A DNA stretch of 64,000 nt from Tissierella sp. MB52-C2. Its GTDB lineage: Bacteria > Bacillota > Clostridia > Tissierellales > Tissierellaceae. The notes beneath the pieces were generated by a model, which saw only the letters and a program-made list of their open reading frames with translations, was not told the origin of the DNA and did no database searches. The stretch spans positions 1,426,001 through 1,490,000 of the forward strand of contig NZ_CP133261.1 in assembly GCF_030931715.1 (NCBI RefSeq). The letters run 5' to 3'. Both the position numbers and the translations under genes were made by a program. How positions within the stretch are numbered: position 1 is the stretch's first letter; each line of letters starts with the position of its first letter. Shown here piece by piece: positions 36,874 through 45,978 of this stretch.

Positions 36874-38352
36874 TTGAATATGTTGACTCAGAAATTGAAA
36901 GAGGTTACATTTGCTGTATTACCAATTACACTTATGGTGCTGATTCTAAACTTCACTATAGCCCCAATAGGAGCAAATTTAATTTGGAAGTTTATAGTTG
37001 GAGCAATATTTATTATATTTGGTTTAGCTATATTTCTATTTGGGGCAGAGTTAGGAATCCAGCCCATAGGCACTTTAATGGGTTCATCTCTAACAAGAAC
37101 CAAAAACATTTGGCTTATAATAATCTTTGGATTTATTCTTGGATTTTTTATAAATGTTGCAGAACCTGACTTATTAGTTCTGGCAAGACAGGTAAGTGAA
37201 GTAACTTCTGGAGTACTATCCCAGACAAGTATTGTAATTGTAGTTTCAATAGGAGTAGGTGTATTAGTTACCGTTGGATTATTAAGGATTATATTCAATA
37301 TTCCATTACACAAACTCTTAACGCTATTATATGGCATAATATTTTTTCTAGTAATCCTATCACCTAAAGAATTTCTAGGAATAGCATTCGATTCAGGTGG
37401 AGCCACGACAGGCTCAATGACAGTACCCTTTATTCTGGCACTAGGCTTAGGTGTGTCTTCAACACAGGGTGGAAAGGCATCTGAAGAATCAAGCTTTGGA
37501 TTAGTTGGCATAGCTTCTGCTGGTCCTATGATGGCAGTCCTTATAATGAGCCTGTTTTCAGGCATAAAATCTCTAACAGGAAGCTTACCTTATCACTCTG
37601 TTAATACGAAGGGTATATTAGCTTCCTTCATACAAGAAATACCAGTGATATCAATGGAAGTTATAATGGCTATGATTCCATTATTATTCTTATTTTTTAT
37701 ATTTCAAATTATATTTTTTAAACTATCTAAAAAACAACTTAATAAAATTTTAAAAGGTTTGATTTATACATTTATAGGCTTTGTATTATTCTTAACTGGA
37801 GTAAATGCAGGGTTTATGGAGGCAGGAACTGCTATAGGACATGCTGCTGCATCTCTTGATAGAAATTGGATTGTTGTAGCAATGGGCTTTGTTCTTGGAT
37901 TTACAGTAATATTTGCAGAACCAGCAGTATATGTATTAAATGAACAAATTGAAGAAGTTACTAGTGGGCATATTAAAAAGAAAGTAATCTTATATACATT
38001 ATCAATAGGAGTTGCAGTTGCAGTATCTCTCTCTATGATAAGAATATTAATTCCTAGCATTAAATTATGGCACTTTCTTGTACCAGGATATTTATTAGCA
38101 ATAACATTGTCTTATTTTGCACCTAAACTATTTGTAGGTATTGCCTTTGACTCAGGTGGAGTAGCCTCAGGTCCAATGACTGCTACCTTTATATTGGCAT
38201 TTGCTCAAGGTGTAGCAGAGGCAATAGAGGGGGCAGATGTATTAATGGATGCTTTTGGTGTAATTGCTATGGTAGCACTGACACCTTTAATTGCTATACA
38301 GATATTGGGATTAATATATGAACGTAAGGCTGGAAAAAAGGAGTTGAGCTAA
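36874..38352 (+). CDS. DUF1538 multi-span membrane protein
   Basis: 492 residues, roughly twelve membrane spans in two homologous halves. The repeats share VAEPDLLVLARQVSEVTSG (about 94) with FAEPAVYVLNEQIEEVTSG (about 350), and GIAFDSGGATTGSMTVPFI (about 169) with GIAFDSGGVASGPMTATFI (about 423). The inverted-style duplication and the conserved acidic/glycine motifs suggest an ion or metabolite transporter, but the substrate is unknown. It starts at TTG 36874; an in-frame ATG follows at 36880. The PII-like gene starts 1 base after its stop, so the two are coupled. Confidence 0.8.
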   Translation: MNMLTQKLKEVTFAVLPITLMVLILNFTIAPIGANLIWKFIVGAIFIIFGLAIFLFGAELGIQPIGTLMGSSLTRTKNIWLIIIFGFILGFFINVAEPDLLVLARQVSEVTSGVLSQTSIVIVVSIGVGVLVTVGLLRIIFNIPLHKLLTLLYGIIFFLVILSPKEFLGIAFDSGGATTGSMTVPFILALGLGVSSTQGGKASEESSFGLVGIASAGPMMAVLIMSLFSGIKSLTGSLPYHSVNTKGILASFIQEIPVISMEVIMAMIPLLFLFFIFQIIFFKLSKKQLNKILKGLIYTFIGFVLFLTGVNAGFMEAGTAIGHAAASLDRNWIVVAMGFVLGFTVIFAEPAVYVLNEQIEEVTSGHIKKKVILYTLSIGVAVAVSLSMIRILIPSIKLWHFLVPGYLLAITLSYFAPKLFVGIAFDSGGVASGPMTATFILAFAQGVAEAIEGADVLMDAFGVIAMVALTPLIAIQILGLIYERKAGKKELS

Positions 38353-38353
38353 G

Positions 38354-39040
38354 TTGGAATTAGATATGATCAATAAAGAACTAGTTTTATCAGTTGTTGT
38401 AGTAAACTCGGGAAATGGAAGCAAGGTTTTAAAGGAAGCAAAAAAAATTGGTGTGGCAGGAGGGACTATTTTTTTAGGGAGAGGAACAGTTAAGAATCAT
38501 ATTTTAGAAATATTGGGACTTGATGAAGCAAAGAAAGAAATAGTACTAATGATTTCAGAAGATAAACTTGAAGATCAGATTCATGAAGTTTTAACTGAAA
38601 AGTTTCATCTAAATAAACCTAACCATGGAATAATTTTCTCTTCACCTGTAAAGAAGGTTTTAGGTGTAAAAAGTTATGGGGGGTCTAATTTTAATCCAAG
38701 AACAGGAGGACAAGAGAATATGGAATATGAAGTGATTTTTACTATAGTAGAGAGAGGACTTGGAGAAGAAGTTGTAGATGCCGCTACTTCAGCAGGATCG
38801 AGAGGGGCAACTATTATTAATGCAAGAGGCTCAGGAATACATGAGAATACTATGTTTTTTTCGATGAATATTGAACCGGAGAAAGAAGTAGTTATGATAA
38901 TAATTGAAAAGGAAAAATCAGATATAATAATAAAATCCATAAAAGAAACTATGGATATTGATGAACCAGGTAAAGGTATAATGTTTGTTATGGATGTTAA
39001 TAAAACTTCAGGATTATTTAAATACAATGATTTAAGTTAG
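38354..39040 (+). CDS. Tandem PII-like signalling protein
   Basis: 228 residues made of two PII/GlnB-like units. The first includes VVVVNSGNGSKVLKEAKKIG and GGTIFLGRGT; the second EVIFTIVERGLGEEVVDAAT and GATIINARGSG. Both end in strands of the VLMI/VVMIII type. PII proteins bind nucleotides or small effectors and gate membrane transporters. Here the gene directly follows the DUF1538 gene, so it probably controls that protein. The tandem fusion would form a pseudo-multimer instead of the usual trimer of single units. Confidence 0.8.
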   Translation: MELDMINKELVLSVVVVNSGNGSKVLKEAKKIGVAGGTIFLGRGTVKNHILEILGLDEAKKEIVLMISEDKLEDQIHEVLTEKFHLNKPNHGIIFSSPVKKVLGVKSYGGSNFNPRTGGQENMEYEVIFTIVERGLGEEVVDAATSAGSRGATIINARGSGIHENTMFFSMNIEPEKEVVMIIIEKEKSDIIIKSIKETMDIDEPGKGIMFVMDVNKTSGLFKYNDLS

Positions 39041-39043
39041 ATA

Positions 39044-39087
39044 TTAAAGCCAGTTAGGAAATCTTATATTTTCTTAACTGGCTTTAA
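39044..39087. terminator. Bidirectional terminator between convergent genes
   Basis: A 13-bp perfect stem (TTAAAGCCAGTTA/TAACTGGCTTTAA) with an 18-base loop. It separates the PII-like gene from the minus-strand zinc-ribbon gene. Confidence 0.75.
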
Positions 39088-39093
39088 TATATT

Positions 39094-39402
39094 TTAACCA
39101 AGAAATTCAGGTTCTTTAATAATGTCAGATCGTATTGCCTTTTGAACAATCGTAAAATGAATTTTATTATTACTATATAGGTCATAAGGATATATTGCAC
39201 CACAATTTCTGCATTCAATATATTCATTACTACTTAATAACTCCCTATTATCGAATAAAAAGGGTAATGTTTCATCTTCATCACTCCAATTTTTTGTCAA
39301 AGGTGTCTCTAATTTATATGTATATAAATAAGTAGCCTCCCTCTTAATTTCAAAATATACTCCTTTGCATTTAGGACATATCAAGGATTCATTAATATCC
39401 AT
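39094..39402 (-). CDS. Small zinc-ribbon hypothetical protein
   Basis: 102 residues with two Cys pairs, LICPKCKGVYFEI (residues 9-12) and IECRNCGAIYPYD (about 63-66), forming a likely zinc ribbon around an acidic middle section. No further domain is recognised. AGAAAGGAATG precedes the ATG. Possibly a nucleic-acid or protein adaptor. It runs convergent to the PII-like gene and divergent from the MerR regulator. Confidence 0.6.
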   Translation of the reverse strand: MDINESLICPKCKGVYFEIKREATYLYTYKLETPLTKNWSDEDETLPFLFDNRELLSSNEYIECRNCGAIYPYDLYSNNKIHFTIVQKAIRSDIIKEPEFLG

Positions 39403-39499
39403 AATTCACATTCCTTTCTAAGATGGCAAGATTTAACTTTGGGTTATTTAATATTATTAACTTTATTAAGATTATATATTACAAAATCAAGGATAACTA

Positions 39500-39530
39500 T
39501 TGACCTTGACGTAGCGTAAAGGTGTATAGG
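39500..39530 (+). promoter_or_regulatory. MerR-type promoter with 19-bp spacer and operator dyad
   Basis: TTGACC (39500) and TATAGG (39525) are separated by exactly 19 bases, the stretched spacing used by MerR activators. The spacer holds the dyad CCTTGACG-TAG-CGTAAAGG with 7 of 8 pairs. The regulator gene follows 24 bases later, so autoregulation is likely. Confidence 0.75.
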
Positions 39531-39553
39531 AAACTTACAAGGAGGTGAATGAA

Positions 39554-40315
39554 ATGGAATATACGGTGCAAAGGTTGGCTAATCTAGCAGGGATTAGTAG
39601 TAGAACACTTAGGTATTATGATGAAATAGGAATTCTTAAGTCAGCAAGAATTAATTCATCGGGATATCGAATATACAGCAATGAGGAAGTTGATAGATTA
39701 CAACAGATATTATTCTATAGAGAATTAGGTATGGATTTAGAGAGTATAAAAGATATAGTGTCATCAACTTCTTTTGATGAATCAGCTGCACTTATAGAAC
39801 ATCGTGAAAAACTCCTTGAAAAAAGAAATCAGATAGATTTATTGATAGCTAATGTAGATAAGACTATAGCATTAAAGGAAGGGAGATTTAAAATGAGTGA
39901 TCAAGAAAAATTTGAAGGCTTTAAACAAAAAATGATTAGTGAAAATGATGAGAAATTCGGAAAAGAAGCTAGGGAAAAGCATGGAAGTGAGCAGGTAGAT
40001 AAATCAAATAAAATGCTAAAAAATATGACTGAAGAACAATATAAAGAGTTACAGAAACTTAATTCTAATATGATGGAGACATTAAAATCAGCATATGATA
40101 CTAAGGATCCAGGAGGAGAACTAGCACAAAAAGCAGTAGATTTACATCGCCAGTGGTTAAGCTACTTTTGTGATTCTTATACCAAAGAATTACATGTTAA
40201 CCTTGCTCAAATGTATGTTGATGATGAAAGATTTAAGGCATATTATGATAAGGAGCAGCCTGGGTTAGCAGTATTTTTAAGAGATGCAGTTCGTATTTAT
40301 ATCAATATGAGTTAA
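39554..40315 (+). CDS. MerR-family regulator with TipAS drug-binding domain
   Basis: 253 residues from ATG 39554 (GGAGG at 39541; GTG 39545 lies inside that site). The N-terminal MerR winged helix is YTVQRLANLAGISSRTLRYYDEIGIL with SGYRIYSNEEVDRLQQILFYR, then a coiled-coil linker and a C-terminal TipAS-like helical domain (KAVDLHRQWLSYFCDSYTKE, YYDKEQPGLAVFLRDAV). TipAS domains bind thiopeptides or other multi-ring drugs and trigger activation. No obvious export target is directly downstream, so its own promoter is the clearest target. Confidence 0.88.
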   Translation: MEYTVQRLANLAGISSRTLRYYDEIGILKSARINSSGYRIYSNEEVDRLQQILFYRELGMDLESIKDIVSSTSFDESAALIEHREKLLEKRNQIDLLIANVDKTIALKEGRFKMSDQEKFEGFKQKMISENDEKFGKEAREKHGSEQVDKSNKMLKNMTEEQYKELQKLNSNMMETLKSAYDTKDPGGELAQKAVDLHRQWLSYFCDSYTKELHVNLAQMYVDDERFKAYYDKEQPGLAVFLRDAVRIYINMS

Positions 40316-40398
40316 AATAAGATTGTTGTAGATAAGTAACTAATCTATAGCCTTTCTTAAATATTAAAGCAAACATAAGGAATTAATCTGTTTAGCGT

Positions 40399-40505
40399 TC
40401 AGCACAAAGACTTTAACACCCCATTTTTTAAGAAGTTATCATTACGAAGCTTTTCAAGAAGAACATTAGCACCATCCTGATTGTTAGGAACGGAGAAAAT
40501 GGTTA
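40399..40505 (-). pseudogene. Possible SPOR-domain gene-end remnant
   Basis: On the minus strand about 32 codons read SVPNNQDGANVLLEKLRND followed by NFLKNGVLKSLC and a stop, resembling a SPOR-like repeat that binds denuded peptidoglycan. No start is present. The rest of 40316-40604 shows no gene. Confidence 0.3.
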
Positions 40506-40604
40506 ATATTAATAGCTCAATATTTACAAAGTGAAATAAATTGTAAAGTTGTGTATAATAAAAAATATGTATGATTATAATAAAAATTGATAGTGGGTGA
40601 TATT

Positions 40605-41366
40605 ATGGAAATGAAGGAATTTAATCCGAAATCTAGATTTAGCAATCGTGTTGAGAACTATATAAAATATAGACCTAATTATCCTAAGGAGATAATTAAG
40701 TTTTTAAATAGTGCAATTGGATTAACTAAAGAGCATATTATTGCTGATATTGGTTCTGGAACAGGAATTTCTTCTAAATTATTTTTGGATAATGGAAACC
40801 AAGTATACGGAATTGAACCTAATGTACAAATGAGGGAAGCAGGTGAGAAATATTTAACTGGTTATGGAAATTTCCATTCCATAGATGGAGATTCAGAAGA
40901 TACAAAATTAGAATCAGAATCGGTAGATATAATTATTTCAGGGCAAGCATTTCATTGGTTTGAACCAGAACCTACTAAAAAAGAATTTTTAAAAATATTA
41001 AAACCACAGGGATTCGTGGTAATTTTCAGTAACAGAAGAAAATCTAGTGATGACAAATTTATGAATGAGTATATGGATTTAGTCGAAAGATACTCAGAGG
41101 AAGAATTGAGTAATTCACTAAAAGTAGATTTGCCTTCCTTCTTTGATGGAAAAACAATTTATAAAGAAATATTCCCTAATCCTCAAGTATTTAATTTAGA
41201 GAGATTAATAGGAGATTTAGTATCATATTCATATATTCCAAATGAAGAAAATACAAGATTTAATCATATGATTTCTGAGTTTGAACTTCTATTTGAAAAG
41301 TATAGTAATAATGAAAAATTAATTTTTGATTATGAAACAGTATTAAATTGCTGTAAAATGAAGTAA
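40605..41366 (+). CDS. Class I SAM-dependent methyltransferase
   Basis: 253 residues from ATG 40605, behind GTGGGTGATATT; a second ATG follows two codons later. Motif I is IADIGSGTGISSKL, then the acidic end of strand 2 in YGIEPNVQM, and motif IV region DIIISGQAFHWFEP (methyltransf_11-type). The HWF motif is typical of small-molecule methyltransferases related to UbiE and Tam. The C-terminal third is specific to this subgroup. Acceptor unknown. Confidence 0.82.
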   Translation: MEMKEFNPKSRFSNRVENYIKYRPNYPKEIIKFLNSAIGLTKEHIIADIGSGTGISSKLFLDNGNQVYGIEPNVQMREAGEKYLTGYGNFHSIDGDSEDTKLESESVDIIISGQAFHWFEPEPTKKEFLKILKPQGFVVIFSNRRKSSDDKFMNEYMDLVERYSEEELSNSLKVDLPSFFDGKTIYKEIFPNPQVFNLERLIGDLVSYSYIPNEENTRFNHMISEFELLFEKYSNNEKLIFDYETVLNCCKMK

Positions 41367-41395
41367 ATATAAAGGTATATATTTAAAAAAATATA

Positions 41396-41506
41396 TTGAA
41401 AGAGTTAGTGGAAGCATATAATCATTTATATAATGGTGAAGCGCTTGAAAAAATTAATAAAACAAAGTTTAGTGAATTTATAAAATACATATTGAGAGGA
41501 GTATAA
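41396..41506 (+). pseudogene. Short coding-like fragment
   Basis: TTG-started 36-codon frame (KELVEAYNHLYNGEALEKIN, then a short helical end) without a ribosome site. Family not recognised. It lies directly before a transposase remnant and is probably part of the same decayed region. Confidence 0.25.
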
Positions 41507-41507
41507 A

Positions 41508-41640
41508 GAGTATAAAAGTGATCCTAAAATATGCAAAGTTTGTCCATATCTTAATCAATGTACAAATAGTAAAAATCATACAAAATTATTGAGAAGGCAT
41601 ATATGGGAAAACTGCGTAGAGCAAGTAGAATATATAGTAA
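41508..41640 (+). mobile_element. Remnant of an IS1182-type transposase gene
   Basis: The frame YKSDPKICKVCPYLNQCTNS, then RRHIWENCVEQVEY, matches the zinc-like Cys cluster and arginine-rich end of IS1182-family transposases. The start and the DDE core are missing and no terminal repeats were seen. A dead fragment of an insertion sequence. Confidence 0.6.
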
Positions 41641-41655
41641 TTTTTATTAAAATAC

Positions 41656-41695
41656 AAAAGGGTTCTGAAATAGTTAATTATTTCAGAACCCTTTT
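41656..41695. terminator. 17-bp perfect terminator hairpin
   Basis: AAAAGGGTTCTGAAATA with its exact complement, 6-base loop, ending in TTTTG. It may be the terminator that once followed the transposase remnant. Confidence 0.8.
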
Positions 41696-41851
41696 GCCAA
41701 TAATCTAAGCAATTAATTTAAATTAATCGTTTTTTCTTTTATAAATTATAGTTAATATAAAAGAAAATATGTTAAAATCTATATTAAAGATACTTTATTG
41801 TTTCAAATAAAATATCAACTAAGAAAAAATATAATGACTAGAGGTATGAAA

Positions 41852-42556
41852 ATGAATAAATATATTGAATTTCAGAATGTAAAAAAGATATATCAAATGG
41901 GAGAAGTACAAACAGAGGCATTATCTGGAGCAGACTTTTTCATAGATAAGGGTGAATTTGTAATCATAGCTGGATCCAGTGGTGCAGGAAAAAGTACGAT
42001 ACTAAATATATTAGGTGGTATGGATACTGCCACATCTGGAAAGGTTATTGTAGATCAGAGGGAGATTACTTCCTTTACCGATAGAGAACTTATAACTTAT
42101 AGAAGACACGATATAGGTTTTGTGTTTCAATTTTATAATTTAGTTCAAAACTTAACTGCCATAGAAAATGTAGAATTGGCAACTCAAATATGTAATAATC
42201 CTTTAGATACTGAGGAAGTTTTAGATGCAGTAGGTCTTAGTCATAGAAAGGGAAACTTCCCTGCCCAATTATCAGGTGGAGAGCAGCAGAGAGTGGCCAT
42301 AGCCCGTGCCTTGGCTAAAAACCCTAAGTTGCTTTTATGTGATGAACCAACAGGTGCACTAGACTATAATACAGGAAAATCTATCCTAAAACTGCTTCAA
42401 GATACCTGTAGAGAAATGGGGATGACAGTAGTTGTAATAACTCATAACCTAGCCATAACTCCTATGGGTGATAAGGTCATAAAAGTTAAAAGTGGAAAAA
42501 TAGAAAGCCAAATCATAAATGAAAATCCTATTCCAGTAGAAAGGATTGAGTGGTAG
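41852..42556 (+). CDS. ABC transporter ATP-binding protein (MacB type)
   Basis: 234 residues from ATG 41852, which has AGAGG 8 bases upstream; earlier ATGs lack good spacing. Walker [11 protein letters not shown]-loop [10 protein letters not shown], signature [14 protein letters not shown], Walker [15 protein letters not shown]-loop VITHNL. The stop overlaps the permease start, giving a two-gene operon. Confidence 0.92.
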   Translation: MNKYIEFQNVKKIYQMGEVQTEALSGADFFIDKGEFVIIAGSSGAGKSTILNILGGMDTATSGKVIVDQREITSFTDRELITYRRHDIGFVFQFYNLVQNLTAIENVELATQICNNPLDTEEVLDAVGLSHRKGNFPAQLSGGEQQRVAIARALAKNPKLLLCDEPTGALDYNTGKSILKLLQDTCREMGMTVVVITHNLAITPMGDKVIKVKSGKIESQIINENPIPVERIEW

Positions 42557-45500
42557 TGAAAAAGTCTGCATTATGCAAGGATATTATAAGAGATATTAGG
42601 AAATCTTTAGGCAGGTTTATATCTATTGTTGCCATTATTGCTCTTGGAGTTGCATTTTTCTCAGGAGTAAAGGTTGCCCCAGAAGTTATGGAATATACGG
42701 CAGATAAATATTATGATGATTATAATTTAATGGATATAAGGCTAGTGTCTACCTTAGGGTTAACAGAAGATGATTTAAAGGAAATAAATAAAATTAAAGG
42801 GATAAAAGAAAGTCTAGGGACTTATACAATGGACGCATTAGCAGAATATAATGAAAAAGAAGTGGTCCTTAGGGTACATGGATTTACCTCAGCTAATCAG
42901 ATAAATGGCATGAATCTAATAGAAGGAAGATTACCAGAAAAAGTTGATGAATGTATAATTGAAGCGGGTAAAGAGAATTTTTTAAAGGCTCCTATAGGTT
43001 CTAAAATCAAGCTTTTCTCCGGTAAAGAAGAAAATTTGTCAGAGAGTCTAAAAAACACAGAATTTACAGTAGTGGGTGCGGTACAAACTCCATATTATTT
43101 ATCCTTTGAAAAAGGTAGTAGTGATATCGGAAATGGTCAAGTAAGAGATTTTATTATGATTCCTCAAGAAAACTTTAAACTAGATATATATACAGATATA
43201 TTTCTTACTGTAGAAGGTGCAAAAAAATTAAATTCCTATGGGGAGCAATATTTTGATGTAATCAATCCTGTTATAGAGGAAATAAAAGAATTAGCCAAAG
43301 AAAGGGAGAAGATTAGATATAACCAAATCTTAATAGATGCTCAGGAAGAATTAGAAAAAGGTAAAAGAGAATATTTTGATGAGAAAGCAAATGCTGAGGA
43401 AAAACTAGAAGATGCTTTAAGAGAAATAGAAGAGACTAAAGAGGAAATAAATAATGGAGAAAAAGAACTTAAAGATAATGAGAGAAAATTTAATTTATCG
43501 ATAAAAGAAGGAAAAGAAAAAATTGAACAAGGAGAAAATGAAATATTAAAAGGTGAGGAGGAGTATAAAAAAGGATTTGAAACCTTTAATGAAAATAAGA
43601 TATTAGCAGAGAATGGTTTCATAGATGCTGAAAATGAAATAAGAAAGGGAGAAGAAAGTATAACTCTCTTAGAAAAGCAAATAGTACAAATCAATCTTGG
43701 CTTAGAAAATCCTTTAATTACAGAAGCAGAAAAAGAAAAATTAATTATAGAGCTGCAAACTTCACAAGGTATTTTACAAAAAACAAAAGAAGCAATTGAA
43801 AACGGCAAATTAGAATTAGCAAAGAATAAAGCGAAAATCATAGGGGCAGAAAAAGAACTTGAAAAAAATAGGGAATTATTAAATTCCTCAAGGAAAAGAA
43901 TAGAGATTGAAAAGACGAACTTTAAAAAAGGTGAACAAGAAGCTGTTTTAGAATTTCAAAAAGCTAGAGAAAAGCTTGAGACAGGAAAAAAGGATTTAGC
44001 AGAAGGAGAAAAAGAATATAATATTTCCAAAGAAAAGGCTCATAAGGAATTGGAAGATGCTTGGAAGAAAATACAAGAAGGCGAAAATGATTTAAAGAAA
44101 ATAGAAAAGGCTAAATGGTATGTTTTAGACAGAAAATCCCATTATTCCTATGTAGATTACGGTGGTGCTGCAGATAGAATAGATGCCATATCTCAAGTAT
44201 TCCCAGTTTTCTTTGCCTTAGTTGCTGCATTAGTATGTCTAACTACTATGACAAGGATGGTAGATGAACAGAGGACAAATATAGGGACTCTGAAGGCGCT
44301 GGGCTACAATAAAGGTGATATTGCATTTAAATATATTTTCTATGCCCTAACGGCAACAGTATTAGGGTCTATAATTGGAATTGCCATAGGATATACATTG
44401 TTTCCAACAGTTATATTTAATGCTTATGGAATTATGTATATATTACCACCTGTTATACTTAAATTTAATATACTTCTAGCTAGTTCTATATCTTTAGGAG
44501 CCATAGGTTTAACAACAATAACTACATTTGTTGCCTGTAATAATGAGCTAAAAGAAAATGCATCTTCTCTAATGCGACCAAAGGCACCTAGACTAGGAAA
44601 AAGAATACTTCTTGAAAAGATACCTTTTATTTGGAATAAATTTAATTTTAGTTATAAAGTAAGTATTCGAAATATATTTAGATATAAAAGAAGATTTTTT
44701 ATGACTGTGTTTGGAATAGCAGGTTGTACAGCCTTAATGCTTACGGCTTTTGGAATAAAGGATTCTATTAAAACCATAGTGAATAGGCAATTTGGAGTTT
44801 TATTTACTTATGATATGACTGTGGGATTAGAAAACGGTGAAGAAAAACATTTAAAAGAAAACAAGGATATAATAGATTATGAACTAATTTCAAGAGAAAG
44901 CGGAACTATTATATCAGATACAATAGAAAAAGATATATCAATAATTACTCCAAGGAATACAGCTAATATAGATAAGTTTATTCAGCTTCAAAGTCGTAAA
45001 GGAGAGAAAAAACTTAATATAGAGGAAAAGGGAGTAGTAATAACTGAACAAATAAGTAAAGCCTTGGACGTGGATATAGGAGATGAGATAACTTTAGTTA
45101 ATAATGAAAAATATGAGGCTAGAGCTAAAATAACAGGAATTACAGAAAATTATACTTTTAATTATGTATATATATCTCCTAGCTATTATGAAGAAGTATT
45201 TCAAGAAAAAGTGGAATTTAATGAGGCCATTGGAACTTTATCTGATACATCTAAAGAGTTTGAAGATAAGTTATCTAGGGCGTTAATAAAGCAGGAAGGA
45301 ATAAATAGTGTAAGCTTTAATACTTCCATTAAAGAAAATTTTGAAGATACGATTAGAAGTTTAAACTATGTAGTTGTAGTTATGATTATTTCAGCTGGAG
45401 TTTTAGCTTTTGTGGTTTTATATAATTTAACTAATGTGAATATATCTGAAAGAATAAGGGAAATTGCCACCATAAAGGTTTTGGGGTTTTATGATAATGA

Positions 45501-45762
45501 GGTATCAGTATATATCTATAGAGAAAATACAATATTAACTGTTATTGGAGCCTTGGCAGGGCTTATAATGGGAATATTCTTGCATAGGTTTATAATGACA
45601 ACAGTTGAAATGGATAATATAATGTTTGGACTTAAATTAGAGTGGAAGAGCTATATTTTCTCCATATTATTAACTTTGATTTTTGCAATTCTTGTAAACT
45701 TTGCAATGTATTATAAACTTAAAAAAGTAGAAATGGTAGAATCGCTAAAATCAGTGGATTAG
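42550..45762 (+). CDS. FtsX-like ABC permease with long extracytoplasmic coiled coil
   Basis: 1070 residues. After TM1 (~20-40) and an outside domain comes a charged coiled coil of about 260 residues (roughly 260-520) rich in EKGK/EEGE-type heptads (e.g. GEKELKDNERKFNLSIKEG). Then follow two sets of membrane spans (~545-660 and ~720-740 with ~945-1060) carrying FtsX signatures RTNIGTLKALGYNKGDIAFK and REIATIKVLGFYDNEVSVYI. The coiled coil likely projects into the wall and may bind substrate or a partner. It starts at GTG 42550 or 42556, overlapping the ATPase gene. Confidence 0.87.
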   Translation: MVVKKSALCKDIIRDIRKSLGRFISIVAIIALGVAFFSGVKVAPEVMEYTADKYYDDYNLMDIRLVSTLGLTEDDLKEINKIKGIKESLGTYTMDALAEYNEKEVVLRVHGFTSANQINGMNLIEGRLPEKVDECIIEAGKENFLKAPIGSKIKLFSGKEENLSESLKNTEFTVVGAVQTPYYLSFEKGSSDIGNGQVRDFIMIPQENFKLDIYTDIFLTVEGAKKLNSYGEQYFDVINPVIEEIKELAKEREKIRYNQILIDAQEELEKGKREYFDEKANAEEKLEDALREIEETKEEINNGEKELKDNERKFNLSIKEGKEKIEQGENEILKGEEEYKKGFETFNENKILAENGFIDAENEIRKGEESITLLEKQIVQINLGLENPLITEAEKEKLIIELQTSQGILQKTKEAIENGKLELAKNKAKIIGAEKELEKNRELLNSSRKRIEIEKTNFKKGEQEAVLEFQKAREKLETGKKDLAEGEKEYNISKEKAHKELEDAWKKIQEGENDLKKIEKAKWYVLDRKSHYSYVDYGGAADRIDAISQVFPVFFALVAALVCLTTMTRMVDEQRTNIGTLKALGYNKGDIAFKYIFYALTATVLGSIIGIAIGYTLFPTVIFNAYGIMYILPPVILKFNILLASSISLGAIGLTTITTFVACNNELKENASSLMRPKAPRLGKRILLEKIPFIWNKFNFSYKVSIRNIFRYKRRFFMTVFGIAGCTALMLTAFGIKDSIKTIVNRQFGVLFTYDMTVGLENGEEKHLKENKDIIDYELISRESGTIISDTIEKDISIITPRNTANIDKFIQLQSRKGEKKLNIEEKGVVITEQISKALDVDIGDEITLVNNEKYEARAKITGITENYTFNYVYISPSYYEEVFQEKVEFNEAIGTLSDTSKEFEDKLSRALIKQEGINSVSFNTSIKENFEDTIRSLNYVVVVMIISAGVLAFVVLYNLTNVNISERIREIATIKVLGFYDNEVSVYIYRENTILTVIGALAGLIMGIFLHRFIMTTVEMDNIMFGLKLEWKSYIFSILLTLIFAILVNFAMYYKLKKVEMVESLKSVD

Positions 45763-45821
45763 AAGGATTTATTAGCATAAGAGTTATACTAATAAGTAGA
45801 TAAGATTTCGGTTATATGTCA

Positions 45822-45863
45822 AAGCCCTTATTAAAAAAAATTTTAATAAGGGCTTATATTTTA
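45822..45863 (+). terminator. Rho-independent terminator
   Basis: Stem AAGCCCTTATTAAAA/TTTTAATAAGGGCTT with an A4 loop, then ATATTTTATTT. It ends the ABC operon. Confidence 0.85.
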
Positions 45864-45978
45864 TTTCGTATCACGAAAAAAGTTTTATTAAGTCCAAGTT
45901 ATGACAAAATACTACAAAAATATTTTGTATAATATATTTTGGGTTTATTTTTATAAATGCTAGGAGGAAATAGAGGGG

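Noticed and set aside
40399-41640. Mobile-element island bounded by direct repeats
   Set aside because: Only fragments were seen; no terminal inverted repeats, integrase, tRNA gene or target duplication could be found.
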